This document shows, in pieces, positions 41,729 to 48,707 of a DNA stretch of 48,707 bases (positions within the stretch are counted from its first letter, which is position 1; each line of letters opens with the position of its first letter). The stretch is taken from the NCBI GenBank assembly GCA_018825785.1, contig JAHKAY010000056.1, positions 1 to 48,707 of the forward strand, in the 5' to 3' direction. This DNA comes from Chloroflexota bacterium. Its GTDB lineage: Bacteria > Chloroflexota > Dehalococcoidia > JACVQG01 > JAHKAY01. Both the position numbers and the translations under genes were made by a program. The notes beneath the pieces were generated by a model. The model searched no databases. It worked only from the letters and a program-made list of their open reading frames with translations, and had not been told where the DNA came from.

Positions 41729-41747
41729 CCGAGAAAGGAGGTAGGCT

Positions 41748-42881
41748 GTGGCAAAACAGATACTGGCTGCCAGCGCCGCCCGCATCAAGGTCATCGGTGT
41801 GGGTGGCGGGGGGTGCAATGCCGTCACCCGCATGGTGCGGGATGAAATCCAGGGCGTAGAGTTCTACGCCCTCAATACCGATGCCCAGGCCCTGATGCTG
41901 GTAGACTGCCCCCACAAGATCCAGATCGGTGAGAAGCTCACCAGGGGCCTGGGGGTGGGGGGAGACGATAGCCTGGGCCAGAGGGCCGCCGAGGAAAGCC
42001 GGGATGACATCCGGGACATGGTGGGAGGGGCCGACATGGTCTTCGTCACCGCCGGCATGGGCGGCGGCACCGGCACCGGCGCTGCCCCTGTAGTGGCCGA
42101 GGCCGCCAGGGAAACCGGGGCCCTGGTCATCGGCATCGTCACGCGGCCTTTCAGCTTTGAAGGCGCCCACCGCTGCCTGGTAGCCGCGGAGGGGGCAAAC
42201 AGGCTTATGGAGCATTGTGATACTCTTATTATTGTTCCTAATGACCGCCTGCTCGCCCTCTGCGACACCAGAACCTGCGTGGACAATGCCTTCAAGATGG
42301 CCGACGACGTATTGCGCCAGGCAGTGGCCGCCATCGCCGAGGTCATCACCGTCCCCGGGATGATCAACCTGGACTTCGCCGATATCAAGGCCATAGCCAA
42401 GGATGCCGGGCCCGCCTGGCTCTCCATCGGCACGGGGACAGGGGCGAACCGCGCTACCGATGCCGCCAAGGCGGCCCTGGCCAGCCCCCTGCTGGACATC
42501 TCCATTGAGGGGGCCAGGGGCGTCCTTTATACAGTCACCGGCGGCACCAGTCTCACCATCCACGAGGTAAATGAGGCCGCTGAGATTATCAAGCGAGCGG
42601 TGGACGCCGAAGCCAACATCATCTTCGGCGTTACCTACGACCCCAAGATGGAGAGCGAGGTGCGCATCACCCTGGTAGCCACCGGCTTCCGCACCAAGGC
42701 TGGGGTCACCCCTCTCAAGCCGGACGAGCTAAAACGGCTTCTCAAGGAGACGAAAGAGGAAAGCGAGCTGGACGTTCCCTCATTCTTGCGCCGACCCTTA
42801 AGCCTGCGCCGCCAGCAGATGCTCTCCACCGCCACCACAATCTCCAGCCGAAGCCTCCCCGGTACCATCTCCGGCCGCTGA
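41748..42881 (+). CDS. ftsZ: Cell division protein FtsZ
   Basis: Tubulin-like GTPase forming the Z-ring. N-terminal KVIGVGGGGCNAV, the GTP signature GGGTGTG (residues 105-111) and the T7 loop NLDFADIKAI are present. The C-terminal peptide ELDVPSFLRR is at about 340-349, with a very short linker and an unusual 28-residue serine/arginine-rich tail behind it. GTG 41748 has an ideal AAAGGAGGT 6 nt upstream. 377 residues. FtsA is not adjacent. A clear intrinsic terminator follows. Confidence 0.93.
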   Translation: MAKQILAASAARIKVIGVGGGGCNAVTRMVRDEIQGVEFYALNTDAQALMLVDCPHKIQIGEKLTRGLGVGGDDSLGQRAAEESRDDIRDMVGGADMVFVTAGMGGGTGTGAAPVVAEAARETGALVIGIVTRPFSFEGAHRCLVAAEGANRLMEHCDTLIIVPNDRLLALCDTRTCVDNAFKMADDVLRQAVAAIAEVITVPGMINLDFADIKAIAKDAGPAWLSIGTGTGANRATDAAKAALASPLLDISIEGARGVLYTVTGGTSLTIHEVNEAAEIIKRAVDAEANIIFGVTYDPKMESEVRITLVATGFRTKAGVTPLKPDELKRLLKETKEESELDVPSFLRRPLSLRRQQMLSTATTISSRSLPGTISGR

Positions 42882-42896
42882 CTCTTCAAAGGCGAA

Positions 42897-42936
42897 GAGG
42901 AGGCCGGCTTGGGGGCGGCCGGCGTCCTCGCTTTTT
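42897..42936 (+). terminator. Intrinsic terminator of ftsZ operon
   Basis: GAGGAGGCCGGC (42897-42908) and GCCGGCGTCCTC (42918-42929) form a 12-bp stem with one mismatch, followed by TTTTT (42932-42936), 16 nt after the ftsZ stop. Confidence 0.88.
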
Positions 42937-43363
42937 GACCCTATGTTTTGATTTTTCCCCTTGACAGACACCACATGTTGGCCCGATAGGGAACCTGGAG
43001 AAGATGGTGGACAATATTGAGGTGGAACTCTGCCCGGCTTGGCAAGAAGAAAATGCCCAACTCTCTCATCGGGAATATGGTGGTGGACATGGTCCCAGCT
43101 GCCAGGTTAAGCAGGTAGACATTCTGGCTTTTTGTTGAATGAATGGTTCGAGTCCGTGAGAGCCAGTTCGTTCCAATCCACTTTATACTCGGATCTATTT
43201 ACAACGTATATTCTTGTTTTGTGTGCGGAAGCAACCACTCTTGATTCCACCCTGCTCGCAACGTATAATGCTTCTTGACCGCAGGGAGGGGACTTGGGCT
43301 GGGCGGATTTGAGGCTCACCCAGTGTCTTCTAGCCCGCCTCTGCTACTACTCGTGAGTCATAG
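42937..43363. other. Intergenic region after ftsZ
   Basis: About 430 nt, AT-richer than ftsZ. A 44-codon + reading begins at about 43003 but has no recognisable domain. GGTTCGAGTCC at 43147-43157 looks like a T-loop but does not extend to a tRNA. I see no supported gene. Confidence 0.4.
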
Positions 43364-43556
43364 TTAGTCCGCAACCACTATAATGTGTGCCATTTGCTGA
43401 AGTTGCGCCGCCTGTGTATCCCAGTTGGCATCCCATGTGAGGGCAAATACCTGAAACTACTGGCCTCCTTTGATCGTGATCACCTGCAGGCATCGCTCTG
43501 GCTTGCCGCCACCTGCTGTGGAGACATATTCTGTGACCACGGAGCAGGCGGCTAAA
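43364..43556 (-). pseudogene. Decayed C-terminal fragment of a secreted protein
   Basis: On the minus strand one frame reads GLAACSVVTEYVSTAGGG, KPERCLQVITIKGGQ, an in-frame TAG, then FQVFALTWDANWDTQAAQL and a final TAA. The LAAC resembles a lipobox, and the rest looks like the end of a small secreted domain. There is no start codon because a TGA lies immediately upstream. It is probably a remnant; coding origin is only a reading of the pattern. Confidence 0.3.
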
Positions 43557-43582
43557 CCTCAAGGCGACATGAACACCAACTC

Positions 43583-43612
43583 TTGCCAGAGGCATGCTGA
43601 AGACGTTATACT
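43583..43612 (+). promoter_or_regulatory. Promoter of the TPP-controlled uptake operon
   Basis: TTGCCA (43583-43588), 18-nt spacer, TATACT (43607-43612). Each hexamer matches consensus at five of six bases. Transcription would start near 43619, just ahead of the TPP aptamer. Confidence 0.6.
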
Positions 43613-43624
43613 GAACTCATGTTG

Positions 43625-43752
43625 ACGCCTTCAGGGTGACAGGAAGCTTTGGGAACCAAGCTGAGAAGATGAGCTTGACCATAGAGCAGGTCACCCTCAT
43701 CCACCCGGAGAACACGGACTGGGCAATGCTGGCGGATGGAATGTGGACGCTG
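43625..43752 (+). promoter_or_regulatory. TPP riboswitch of the thiamine uptake operon
   Basis: Consensus blocks are in order: AGGGTGAC (pairs with GTCACCCT further on), GCTGAGA (43660-43666), ACCC, GAGAACACGGACTGGG, CAATGCTGGCGGATGGAA and GTGG. The 3' half agrees closely with the THI-element core GAACCTGA-CTGGATAATGCCAGCG-AGGGAA. The P3 region is longer than usual. A hairpin ACCCT-ACAGAC-AGGGT (about 43768-43783) lies between aptamer and start codon. There is no T-run, so control is probably at translation initiation. A 47-codon reading through this region (43669-43812) is a shadow. Confidence 0.82.
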
Positions 43753-43808
43753 GTTAACGCGGGGACACCCTACAGACAGGGTAGCCTTCTTGCGCGTGGA
43801 GTGGACCA

Positions 43809-44777
43809 ATGAAAGCCCTATTGCTGGTCAATGGCGAACTATACAAGCCCGACGTCCTGCGAAGCAGAATTTGCAGTGAGGCTTTTGACCTCGTCCTCGC
43901 AGCTGACGGGGGCGCACGCTATGCCAGAATCCTCAATGTGACACCTGATGCGGTCATCGGAGACCTGGATTCGCTCTCAGACCTGGAAAGACAGGGCATC
44001 GGTAACGCCGAGTTTGTCTCCTATCCGGCAGAAAAGGATGAGACCGACCTTGAATTGGCGCTTCTTCACGCTAAGAAACAGGGAGTCAATCATATCGTAA
44101 TGGTTGGCGCAATGGGCGGGCGTATGGAGGCGACCATGGCCAACATCCTGCTGACAACTCATCCAAGCCTCGGTTCCTGCAGAATCGAAGTGTGGCATGG
44201 GGAACAAACGGGATGGGTCATCAGGCCGCCGGGTGAAGATATTTCGGGGAATCCCGGAGATACGGTGTCGCTGATTCCAGTGGGGGGCTATGCTTCAGGC
44301 ATCACGACGAAGGGATTGAAGTATCCTCTGAAAGATGAAGAGCTCTTCTCTGGCTCATCACGGGGGCTCAGCAACCTACTGGTAGAATCATCTGCACGTG
44401 TCGGATTATCAGAGGGTCTTCTGCTGGCGGTCCATAGCCCCCGGGCGGGCTTAAGGAAGGAAAGGAGAGCCGTGAGCGAAAAGCGGGTTATCAACGTCAG
44501 CGTGCAGGTGTTACCCCTGGTCGAGGATGTCTACGGCGTGGTCGATAAGGCGATAGAGGCAATTCAGGCCAGCGGCGTAAAGTACGAGGTCGGGCCCATG
44601 GAAACGACCTTAGAGGGCGATAGTCTGGACAAACTGCTTGAGGTGGCGAAGGCCGCGCACCGCGCTTGCTTTGCAGCAGGTGCCAGCAGAGTAGTGACCA
44701 TCATCAAGATCGCCGACGCGGTGGAAGGCATGACAATGTGTGGGAAAGTGAGTAAGTACCGAAGGACCGATTCTTGA
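43809..44777 (+). CDS. Thiamine pyrophosphokinase fused to thiamine-binding domain
   Basis: Residues 1-214 are thiamine pyrophosphokinase: ADGGARYAR, IGDLDSLSD (51-56), KDETDLELAL (77-80) and GAMGGRMEATMANI. Residues 222-322 are an MTH1187/YkoF-type thiamine-binding domain (INVSVQVLP..., VGPMETTLEGD, RVVTIIKIADA). The frame is uninterrupted. Between the domains AAAGGAG is followed after 4 nt by an in-frame GTG (44472), so the binding domain can also be made alone. The kinase produces TPP from thiamine; the second domain may buffer or sense the ligand. First gene of the riboswitch-controlled operon. Confidence 0.85.
   Translation: MKALLLVNGELYKPDVLRSRICSEAFDLVLAADGGARYARILNVTPDAVIGDLDSLSDLERQGIGNAEFVSYPAEKDETDLELALLHAKKQGVNHIVMVGAMGGRMEATMANILLTTHPSLGSCRIEVWHGEQTGWVIRPPGEDISGNPGDTVSLIPVGGYASGITTKGLKYPLKDEELFSGSSRGLSNLLVESSARVGLSEGLLLAVHSPRAGLRKERRAVSEKRVINVSVQVLPLVEDVYGVVDKAIEAIQASGVKYEVGPMETTLEGDSLDKLLEVAKAAHRACFAAGASRVVTIIKIADAVEGMTMCGKVSKYRRTDS
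44472..44777 (+). CDS. Possible internal start: stand-alone thiamine-binding protein
   Basis: GTG 44472, 4-5 nt after AAAGGAG (44461-44467), would give a 101-residue MSEKRVINVSVQV... protein, the normal length of MTH1187-type proteins. It is in frame with the upstream kinase. It may be a nested product or simply the ribosome binding site left from a former separate gene. Confidence 0.5.
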   Translation: MSEKRVINVSVQVLPLVEDVYGVVDKAIEAIQASGVKYEVGPMETTLEGDSLDKLLEVAKAAHRACFAAGASRVVTIIKIADAVEGMTMCGKVSKYRRTDS

Positions 44778-45562
44778 CCTGGCGCAGGGATATCGTCCCT
44801 CCCATTGCCTTGATCGCCATCCTGGTCATAGGCTGGTATTTCGTAGCCAGAGTCAGCGGATTGAGGTCGTTTATCCTGCCCACTCCATTTGATGTCGTCC
44901 GGGCTGGGTGGGAAACGCGGGACCTCTTGCTGAACGCCATCGGCACCACGGTGTTGGCGACCGGGATCGGTTTGCTGTTTGCTCTCATAGCCGGGATCGG
45001 AATCGCCGCTCTAATTGATTTCTCGCCTCTGGCGCGTCGCGCCGTATATCCGATTCTGGTCGTGTCACAGACCGTCCAGATACTCGCCATTGCACCGATT
45101 CTGGTCATCTGGTTTGGGTTTGGTCTTGTACCGTCAATCTTGATCGTGGTGCTATTCTGCTTCTTCCCGTTGGCGGTCAGCACTGCTGACGGCCTGACAT
45201 CCTCGGACCCGGAGCTGATAGCCTTACTCCGCGCTATGGGGGCGAAGAAATGGCAAATCTGGCGAATTGTTCGTATGCCTTCGGCTTTGCCATCATTCTT
45301 TTCTGGTCTGCGGTTGGCCGTAACCTATAGCGTGGTCGCGGCTACCATCGGTGAATGGGTGGGGGGTTCTCCCGGGTTGGGGTTGTATATGCTCCGGTCC
45401 AAGAACGCGCTGGCAACCGACCAGGTATTTGTTGCCATGTTCATCACGTCGCTATTGAGTATAGCCCTGTTCATGCTGGTCTATGGCATAGAACGGTTGG
45501 CTCTGCCCTGGTACTACTCCACGCAACGAACTGAGCACTGGGACGGGCCCGGCATCTATTAA
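44774..45562 (+). CDS. thiX: ABC transporter permease, ThiX type
   Basis: 262 residues, six or seven helices, with the EAA-type loop RAMGAKKWQIWRIVRMPSALPSFFSGLR that docks the ATPase. It belongs to the taurine/nitrate/HMP permease group (BPD_transp_1). Start TTG 44774 overlaps the fusion gene stop (TTGA). With the ThiY and ThiZ homologs it would import the pyrimidine precursor of thiamine or a degradation product. Confidence 0.85.
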   Translation: MTWRRDIVPPIALIAILVIGWYFVARVSGLRSFILPTPFDVVRAGWETRDLLLNAIGTTVLATGIGLLFALIAGIGIAALIDFSPLARRAVYPILVVSQTVQILAIAPILVIWFGFGLVPSILIVVLFCFFPLAVSTADGLTSSDPELIALLRAMGAKKWQIWRIVRMPSALPSFFSGLRLAVTYSVVAATIGEWVGGSPGLGLYMLRSKNALATDQVFVAMFITSLLSIALFMLVYGIERLALPWYYSTQRTEHWDGPGIY

Positions 45563-45580
45563 ACAGGGGAGGAAAATGAA

Positions 45581-46558
45581 ATGAAACGTTGGTCACTGCT
45601 CATCGTACTGGCGATCCTCACACTGATGCCCATCGCGTGCGGCCGCGGAAATGAGGGTCTGACTCCGGTTACGTTCATGCTTGATTGGGTGCCGAACACC
45701 AATCACACCGGCATCTTTGTGGCGCAGACAAAGGGTTATTTCAAAGAAGCGGGTCTTGACGTCAAGATCATCCAACCCGGCGAGGTGCGCCCTGAGGCCG
45801 CAGTCGCCGGCGACGCTGCCGACTTTGGCATCAGCTTTCAAGAAATTGTCACGCTCGCACGCGCTGACAAGGTACCCATAGTTTCTGTCGCTGCAGTGTT
45901 GCAGCATAACACGTCCGGTTTTGCCTCTGCGGCCGGTAAGAACGTCAAGGGCCCCGCCGATTTCGAGGGTCTGCGCTATGGGACATTCGGTACGCCGTTT
46001 GAGGCTCCCACGCTTGAGGTCCTGATGAAACGCGCCGGTGGCGATTTCAGCAAACTCAAGATCGTCGAAATAGGTTTTTCCGACCCGTTGGCGTTGATTG
46101 CTGAAGGTCAGATCGACTTGGCATGGATTTTCTACGGGTGGCAGGGTTTTCAGGCACAGCAACAGGGTGTCGCTCTCAATGTGGTCATGATGGAAGACTA
46201 CTTTGACTATATTCCTGACTACTACACCCCGGTCGTGATAGCGAGCGAATCCACCATCGCCGGCAAGCCGGAAGTAGTGAAAGCGTTCATGAAAGCTCTG
46301 TCACGCGGGTATGGATTCGCCGCCAAGAACCCGGCGGAGGCGGCCGATGTTCTGCTGGCCTCTGTGCCGGAACTCGACCCTGCGCTCGTGAAAGCAAGCC
46401 AGAACTGGCTTTCGAAGTACTATCAAGCTGATGCGCCGCGTTGGGGTGAACAGAAACTGAGCGTCTGGCAGGGCTACATCGATTGGATGGTCAAATACGG
46501 CATCCTGAAAACCCCCATAACGGCCTCGCAGGCGTTCACTAATGCGTTCCTGCCTTAG
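45581..46558 (+). CDS. thiY: Substrate-binding lipoprotein, ThiY (NMT1/THI5-like)
   Basis: 325 residues. Signal peptide with lipobox MPIAC (C20). The NMT1/THI5 domain reads FMLDWVPNTNHTGIFVAQTKGYFKEAGLDV, the signature of HMP/formylaminopyrimidine binding proteins, and continues with ADFGISFQE and GFSDPLALIAEGQIDLAWIF. GGGGAGG precedes ATG 45581. It captures a thiamine pyrimidine precursor outside the membrane for ThiX. Confidence 0.88.
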   Translation: MKRWSLLIVLAILTLMPIACGRGNEGLTPVTFMLDWVPNTNHTGIFVAQTKGYFKEAGLDVKIIQPGEVRPEAAVAGDAADFGISFQEIVTLARADKVPIVSVAAVLQHNTSGFASAAGKNVKGPADFEGLRYGTFGTPFEAPTLEVLMKRAGGDFSKLKIVEIGFSDPLALIAEGQIDLAWIFYGWQGFQAQQQGVALNVVMMEDYFDYIPDYYTPVVIASESTIAGKPEVVKAFMKALSRGYGFAAKNPAEAADVLLASVPELDPALVKASQNWLSKYYQADAPRWGEQKLSVWQGYIDWMVKYGILKTPITASQAFTNAFLP

Positions 46559-46642
46559 ACTGGAGGCCAACTGCCCCCCAGGTGCCGGACGCCGTACGCT
46601 CTGGGCGTATCCAAGAGGCTGCCCCGCACACTGAGGAGTAGC

Positions 46643-47326
46643 ATGGTAGCCAGGAAGATGCTCTTCGACGATTGGCCAGCACGCTATGATGAGTGGTTTG
46701 AAACGCCAATTGGAAGGGCGGTGAGAAAGCGCGAAGGTGAGCTGATAGGTGAGTTCCTGAGCCCCCAGGCGGGAGAAAGGGTGCTTGATGCCGGTTGCGG
46801 CACAGGAGTGTTCACACTGGATATTCTTGCCGCCGGTGCCTCCGTTGTGGGGCTTGACATCTCCGGGCCAATGATCGGTGTTGCACGTAAGAAGAGCAAG
46901 GGATATCCCTTCTCCGCCGTCCGAGGAGATATGCTGCATTTGCCCTTTCGCGACAACCACTTCGACAAGGCGGTGTCTATCACAGCTCTTGAGTTCATCA
47001 GAGACGCCAGGAGTGCCGTGGGCGAGCTGTTTCGTGTCACGCGACCCGGGGGCAGCGTGGTAGTGGCTACTTTGAACAGCCTCAGTTCTTGGGCTGTCCG
47101 CCGAAAAACAGAGCCCCAGGGTAACGAGGAAGACGTCTGGGAGAGTGCTTTCTTCAGGTCTCCAGATGATCTACTGGCTTTAAGCCCCTGCAAGGGCGTG
47201 GTCAGGACCGCTATCCATTTCGAGCAGGATGAGGATCCTGACGAAGTAGCGAAAATCGAGCGACTTGGCCGCTACCGGGGATTGCGTACCGGAGCGTTCG
47301 TGGCGGTCCGCTGGGAGAAACCATGA
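46643..47326 (+). CDS. Class I SAM-dependent methyltransferase in thiamine operon
   Basis: 227 residues, with the SAM motif I VLDAGCGTGVFTLDIL (about 50-65), motif II LDIS and RGDMLHLPFRDNHFD. It is a UbiE/Methyltransf_11-like fold. The start ATG 46643 has GAGGAG 7 nt upstream. It lies between ThiY and ThiZ in the same direction, so it should be co-regulated with thiamine uptake, but no thiamine-related methylation is established. The substrate is unknown. Confidence 0.82.
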   Translation: MVARKMLFDDWPARYDEWFETPIGRAVRKREGELIGEFLSPQAGERVLDAGCGTGVFTLDILAAGASVVGLDISGPMIGVARKKSKGYPFSAVRGDMLHLPFRDNHFDKAVSITALEFIRDARSAVGELFRVTRPGGSVVVATLNSLSSWAVRRKTEPQGNEEDVWESAFFRSPDDLLALSPCKGVVRTAIHFEQDEDPDEVAKIERLGRYRGLRTGAFVAVRWEKP

Positions 47327-47475
47327 TGAACTTCGCACGCGTGCCGCTGAGCCGCCGGTATCTCCCTACAACGGAGCCGGAGCCTGTCAGACGCGTTCCC
47401 AGTATTCGGAGCGGGACCGCCGTTTTGGCACAGACTGAGGTCCGTGCATCTGGTGCAAATGGAGCCACCCGATAA
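47323..47475 (+). CDS. Possible 50-residue coupled ORF
   Basis: ATG 47323 overlaps the methyltransferase stop (ATGA) and the reading ends at TAA 47473-47475, 7 nt before ThiZ. It encodes a basic peptide (MMNFARVPLSRRYLP...) with no known domain. It may be real coupled coding or filler between two genes of the operon. Confidence 0.25.
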   Translation: MMNFARVPLSRRYLPTTEPEPVRRVPSIRSGTAVLAQTEVRASGANGATR

Positions 47476-47481
47476 TCTGCG

Positions 47482-48243
47482 ATGACCACGCCACGCATCG
47501 AATTCAGGCATACCAGTAAGACCTTCTTCGGGATTCATCGCGCTGTCCCAGCATTAGAAGATGTCTCTTTCAGGGTTATGCCTGGCGAATTCGTTACCAT
47601 CATTGGGGCAAGCGGAAGCGGCAAGAGCACGCTATTCAATCTCTGTGTAGGGCTCCAAGAACCCGACGAGGGCGAAATCCTGGTCGATGGAGAAAGCACA
47701 AGAAAGCGCGTGGGGATAGTGGGCTATATGCCTCAGCGTGACCTACTTCTCCCATGGCGAAGTGTGCTGGATAACGTCCTCATCCCATTCGAGGTCCAAG
47801 GGATCCCCAAAAGAGAATCGCGACAGAAAGCCCTTGAGATGCTTCCTCACTTTGGACTGGAAGCCTTTGAGAATGAATATCCCTCGGCGCTCTCCGGGGG
47901 CATGCGCCAGCGTGTAGCCCTCCTAAGAACATGGCTGATGGGGCGCTCTACCCTGCTCCTTGATGAGCCATTCGGTGCATTGGATGCCCTGACTCGCAAA
48001 GAGCTTCAAGATTGGCTATTGAGGGTCTGGCAGGAATTCGGGCGGACAGTGATGTTCATCACACATGATGTTGAAGAAGCCGTCTATCTCGCCGACCGGG
48101 TGATTGTGCTGAGCGCCCGCCCGGGCAAAATCAAACGTGAATTGAAGATCGATTTACCTCGCCCCCGGCGCCAGAGAATGATCGCAGAGCCTGAATTCGG
48201 TAGACTTGTGCGAGAATTACTCTCAGAGTTAGGGGTTGAGTGA
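47482..48243 (+). CDS. thiZ: ABC transporter ATP-binding protein, ThiZ type
   Basis: 253 residues. Walker A GASGSGKST (about 43-51), Q loop MPQRDLLLPW, signature ALSGGMRQRVAL, Walker B LLLDEPFGALD and H-loop ITHDVEEA are all complete. It belongs to the nitrate/taurine/HMP importer ATPase group and completes the ThiXYZ set. The DLLLPWRSV loop is typical of that group. Confidence 0.87.
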   Translation: MTTPRIEFRHTSKTFFGIHRAVPALEDVSFRVMPGEFVTIIGASGSGKSTLFNLCVGLQEPDEGEILVDGESTRKRVGIVGYMPQRDLLLPWRSVLDNVLIPFEVQGIPKRESRQKALEMLPHFGLEAFENEYPSALSGGMRQRVALLRTWLMGRSTLLLDEPFGALDALTRKELQDWLLRVWQEFGRTVMFITHDVEEAVYLADRVIVLSARPGKIKRELKIDLPRPRRQRMIAEPEFGRLVRELLSELGVE

Positions 48244-48445
48244 CCTTTCAATCTGCTCCTATGTGAGATGCGGATGGTTGTGCAGCGCTTCTTTGACATA
48301 CTGTCTGTATTTGTTAAGAATAGGCGAACTCTTCGGCCGTGGAGCCTTGAACCATTATACCTAGTGGACGACGCCGGTGACAACTCCCACGCTGGGTTGT
48401 TGACCAGGCGTGTCTGCCCGGTGCCATTGGCGTTACCTGCTAGCA
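48244..48445. other. Intergenic region between thiZ and IS element
   Basis: About 200 nt of intermediate GC with no supported gene; no terminator is seen after thiZ. Confidence 0.35.
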
Positions 48446-48707
48446 GGCTGCTGAAAAAGGGGCCCAAGGGTCTTTCTTGGGTGAAGGAGCATCTGAGTTT
48501 GGGCTCCCGGGGGCGCGTCCTGGAGGGTCTTGGCCTTCCCGAGAGGGCCTTCGCCGCCTTTTTTGAGCCTTATTTAGCCTCGGGGGGTACACTACGCCCC
48601 TTGAATGGTCTGCACGGCCACGGCCAGTCTCGCCATTCGGACCAGATTGTAGGCTGCCGCCGTTAGTTCCGCCCAGAGCTGATTGCGCGCTACCCCTTTG
48701 TATCGAA
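48446..48707 (-). mobile_element. Insertion sequence, right end; rest outside window
   Basis: GGCTGCTGAAAAAGG at 48446-48460 is typical of the terminal inverted repeat of IS4/IS5/IS1182-type elements. The transposase 3' end (48592-48707, minus) lies inside. The other terminus and most of the transposase are beyond the right edge. Confidence 0.65.
48592..48707 (-). CDS. Transposase C-terminal fragment (window edge)
   Basis: The frame runs from the right edge and stops at 48592-48594. It reads RYKGVARNQLWAELTAAA, then YNLVRMARLAVAV. The RYKG-A-N---L---AAAYNLVRMARL pattern is the conserved end of DDE transposases of the IS5/IS1182 group. It is cut by the window, not by mutation, as far as visible. 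Confidence 0.7.
   Translation of the reverse strand, partial: RYKGVARNQLWAELTAAAYNLVRMARLAVAVQTIQGA

Noticed and set aside
43140-43170. T-loop-like GGTTCGAGTCC followed by CCA
   Set aside because: The CCA falls at the wrong distance, and no acceptor or anticodon arm is present.
43347-43595. CPHMGC motif resembling a Rieske cluster site in a minus frame
   Set aside because: There is no second Cys/His pair and another frame reads better as a protein remnant.
43669-43812. A 47-codon reading overlapping the kinase start by ATGA
   Set aside because: The region is a TPP aptamer; the coding appearance is a by-product of the conserved RNA sequence.
48268-48666. A 132-codon + reading at the right end
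   Set aside because: It crosses the IS terminus and lies antisense to the transposase end.

Overview
The window looks like chromosome of a free-living bacterium, most probably a Chloroflexota member of the Dehalococcoidia type. This is inferred from gene content and codon use; no 16S gene is present to settle it. The core is GC-rich and strongly G/C-biased at third codon positions. Several stretches are visibly more AT-rich: about 0.5-1.85, 6.9-7.8, 10.3-11.6, 14.7-16.1 and 43.1-48.4 kb. These carry accessory genes, gene remnants, a partial tRNA and an IS end.

Layout. 0-1.9 kb: the end of a DUF4389-type membrane gene and a decayed tandem set of DUF4386-like membrane paralogs. 1.9-4.9 kb: a + strand nucleotide-salvage operon, tmk-hpt-ade. 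4.9-9.3 kb: a short array of helically spaced GTTAAG-like boxes, then sbcD, a DUF3800 gene and glyS on the minus strand. 9.3-14.5 kb: a metallo-beta-lactamase-fold gene divergent from glyS, two membrane genes bracketed by a 71-bp direct repeat, a lipoprotein and pcrA. 14.7-16.2 kb: an accessory two-gene cassette of unknown function with a near-consensus promoter, next to a 3' piece of tRNA-Asn. 16.2-28.3 kb: a long minus-strand run rpsA-clpC-(histidine kinase, two receivers)-radA-larE-larC-flavodiiron protein-DRTGG ATPase. 28.4-28.6 kb: an isolated 5S rRNA gene with its own consensus-like promoter. 28.6-32.1 kb: speD, a deoxyhypusine-synthase-like gene, speB and an M50 protease in one overlapping operon. 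32.2-35.3 kb: a secreted metallo-hydrolase lipoprotein, cinA and a DUF6775-like gene preceded by a structured intergenic region. 35.4-37.7 kb: thi4 and thiC under a TPP riboswitch with a clear intrinsic terminator. 37.8-42.9 kb: bioY, a LutB-like iron-sulfur protein, a SemiSWEET, a CoA-binding protein, a split winged-helix-like gene and ftsZ. 43.6-48.2 kb: a second TPP riboswitch ahead of a thiamine pyrophosphokinase/thiamine-binding fusion, a ThiXYZ-type ABC transporter and a methyltransferase. 48.4 kb to the end: the edge of an insertion sequence.

How the genes work together. Thiamine metabolism is the clearest system. One riboswitch governs de novo pyrimidine (ThiC) and thiazole (Thi4) synthesis. 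Another governs uptake and pyrophosphorylation. The second operon has unusual parts: an in-frame fusion with an internal start signal, and an embedded methyltransferase. The polyamine operon pairs decarboxylated-SAM production with agmatinase and a DHS-like aminoalkyl transferase, so a non-canonical polyamine route is likely. LarC, LarE and a LutB-like protein point to lactate racemase maturation and lactate oxidation, without LarA or LarB in view. At glyS, the divergent hydrolase gene and pcrA, the predicted transcription start falls within about 0-3 nt of the start codon, which suggests leaderless mRNAs.
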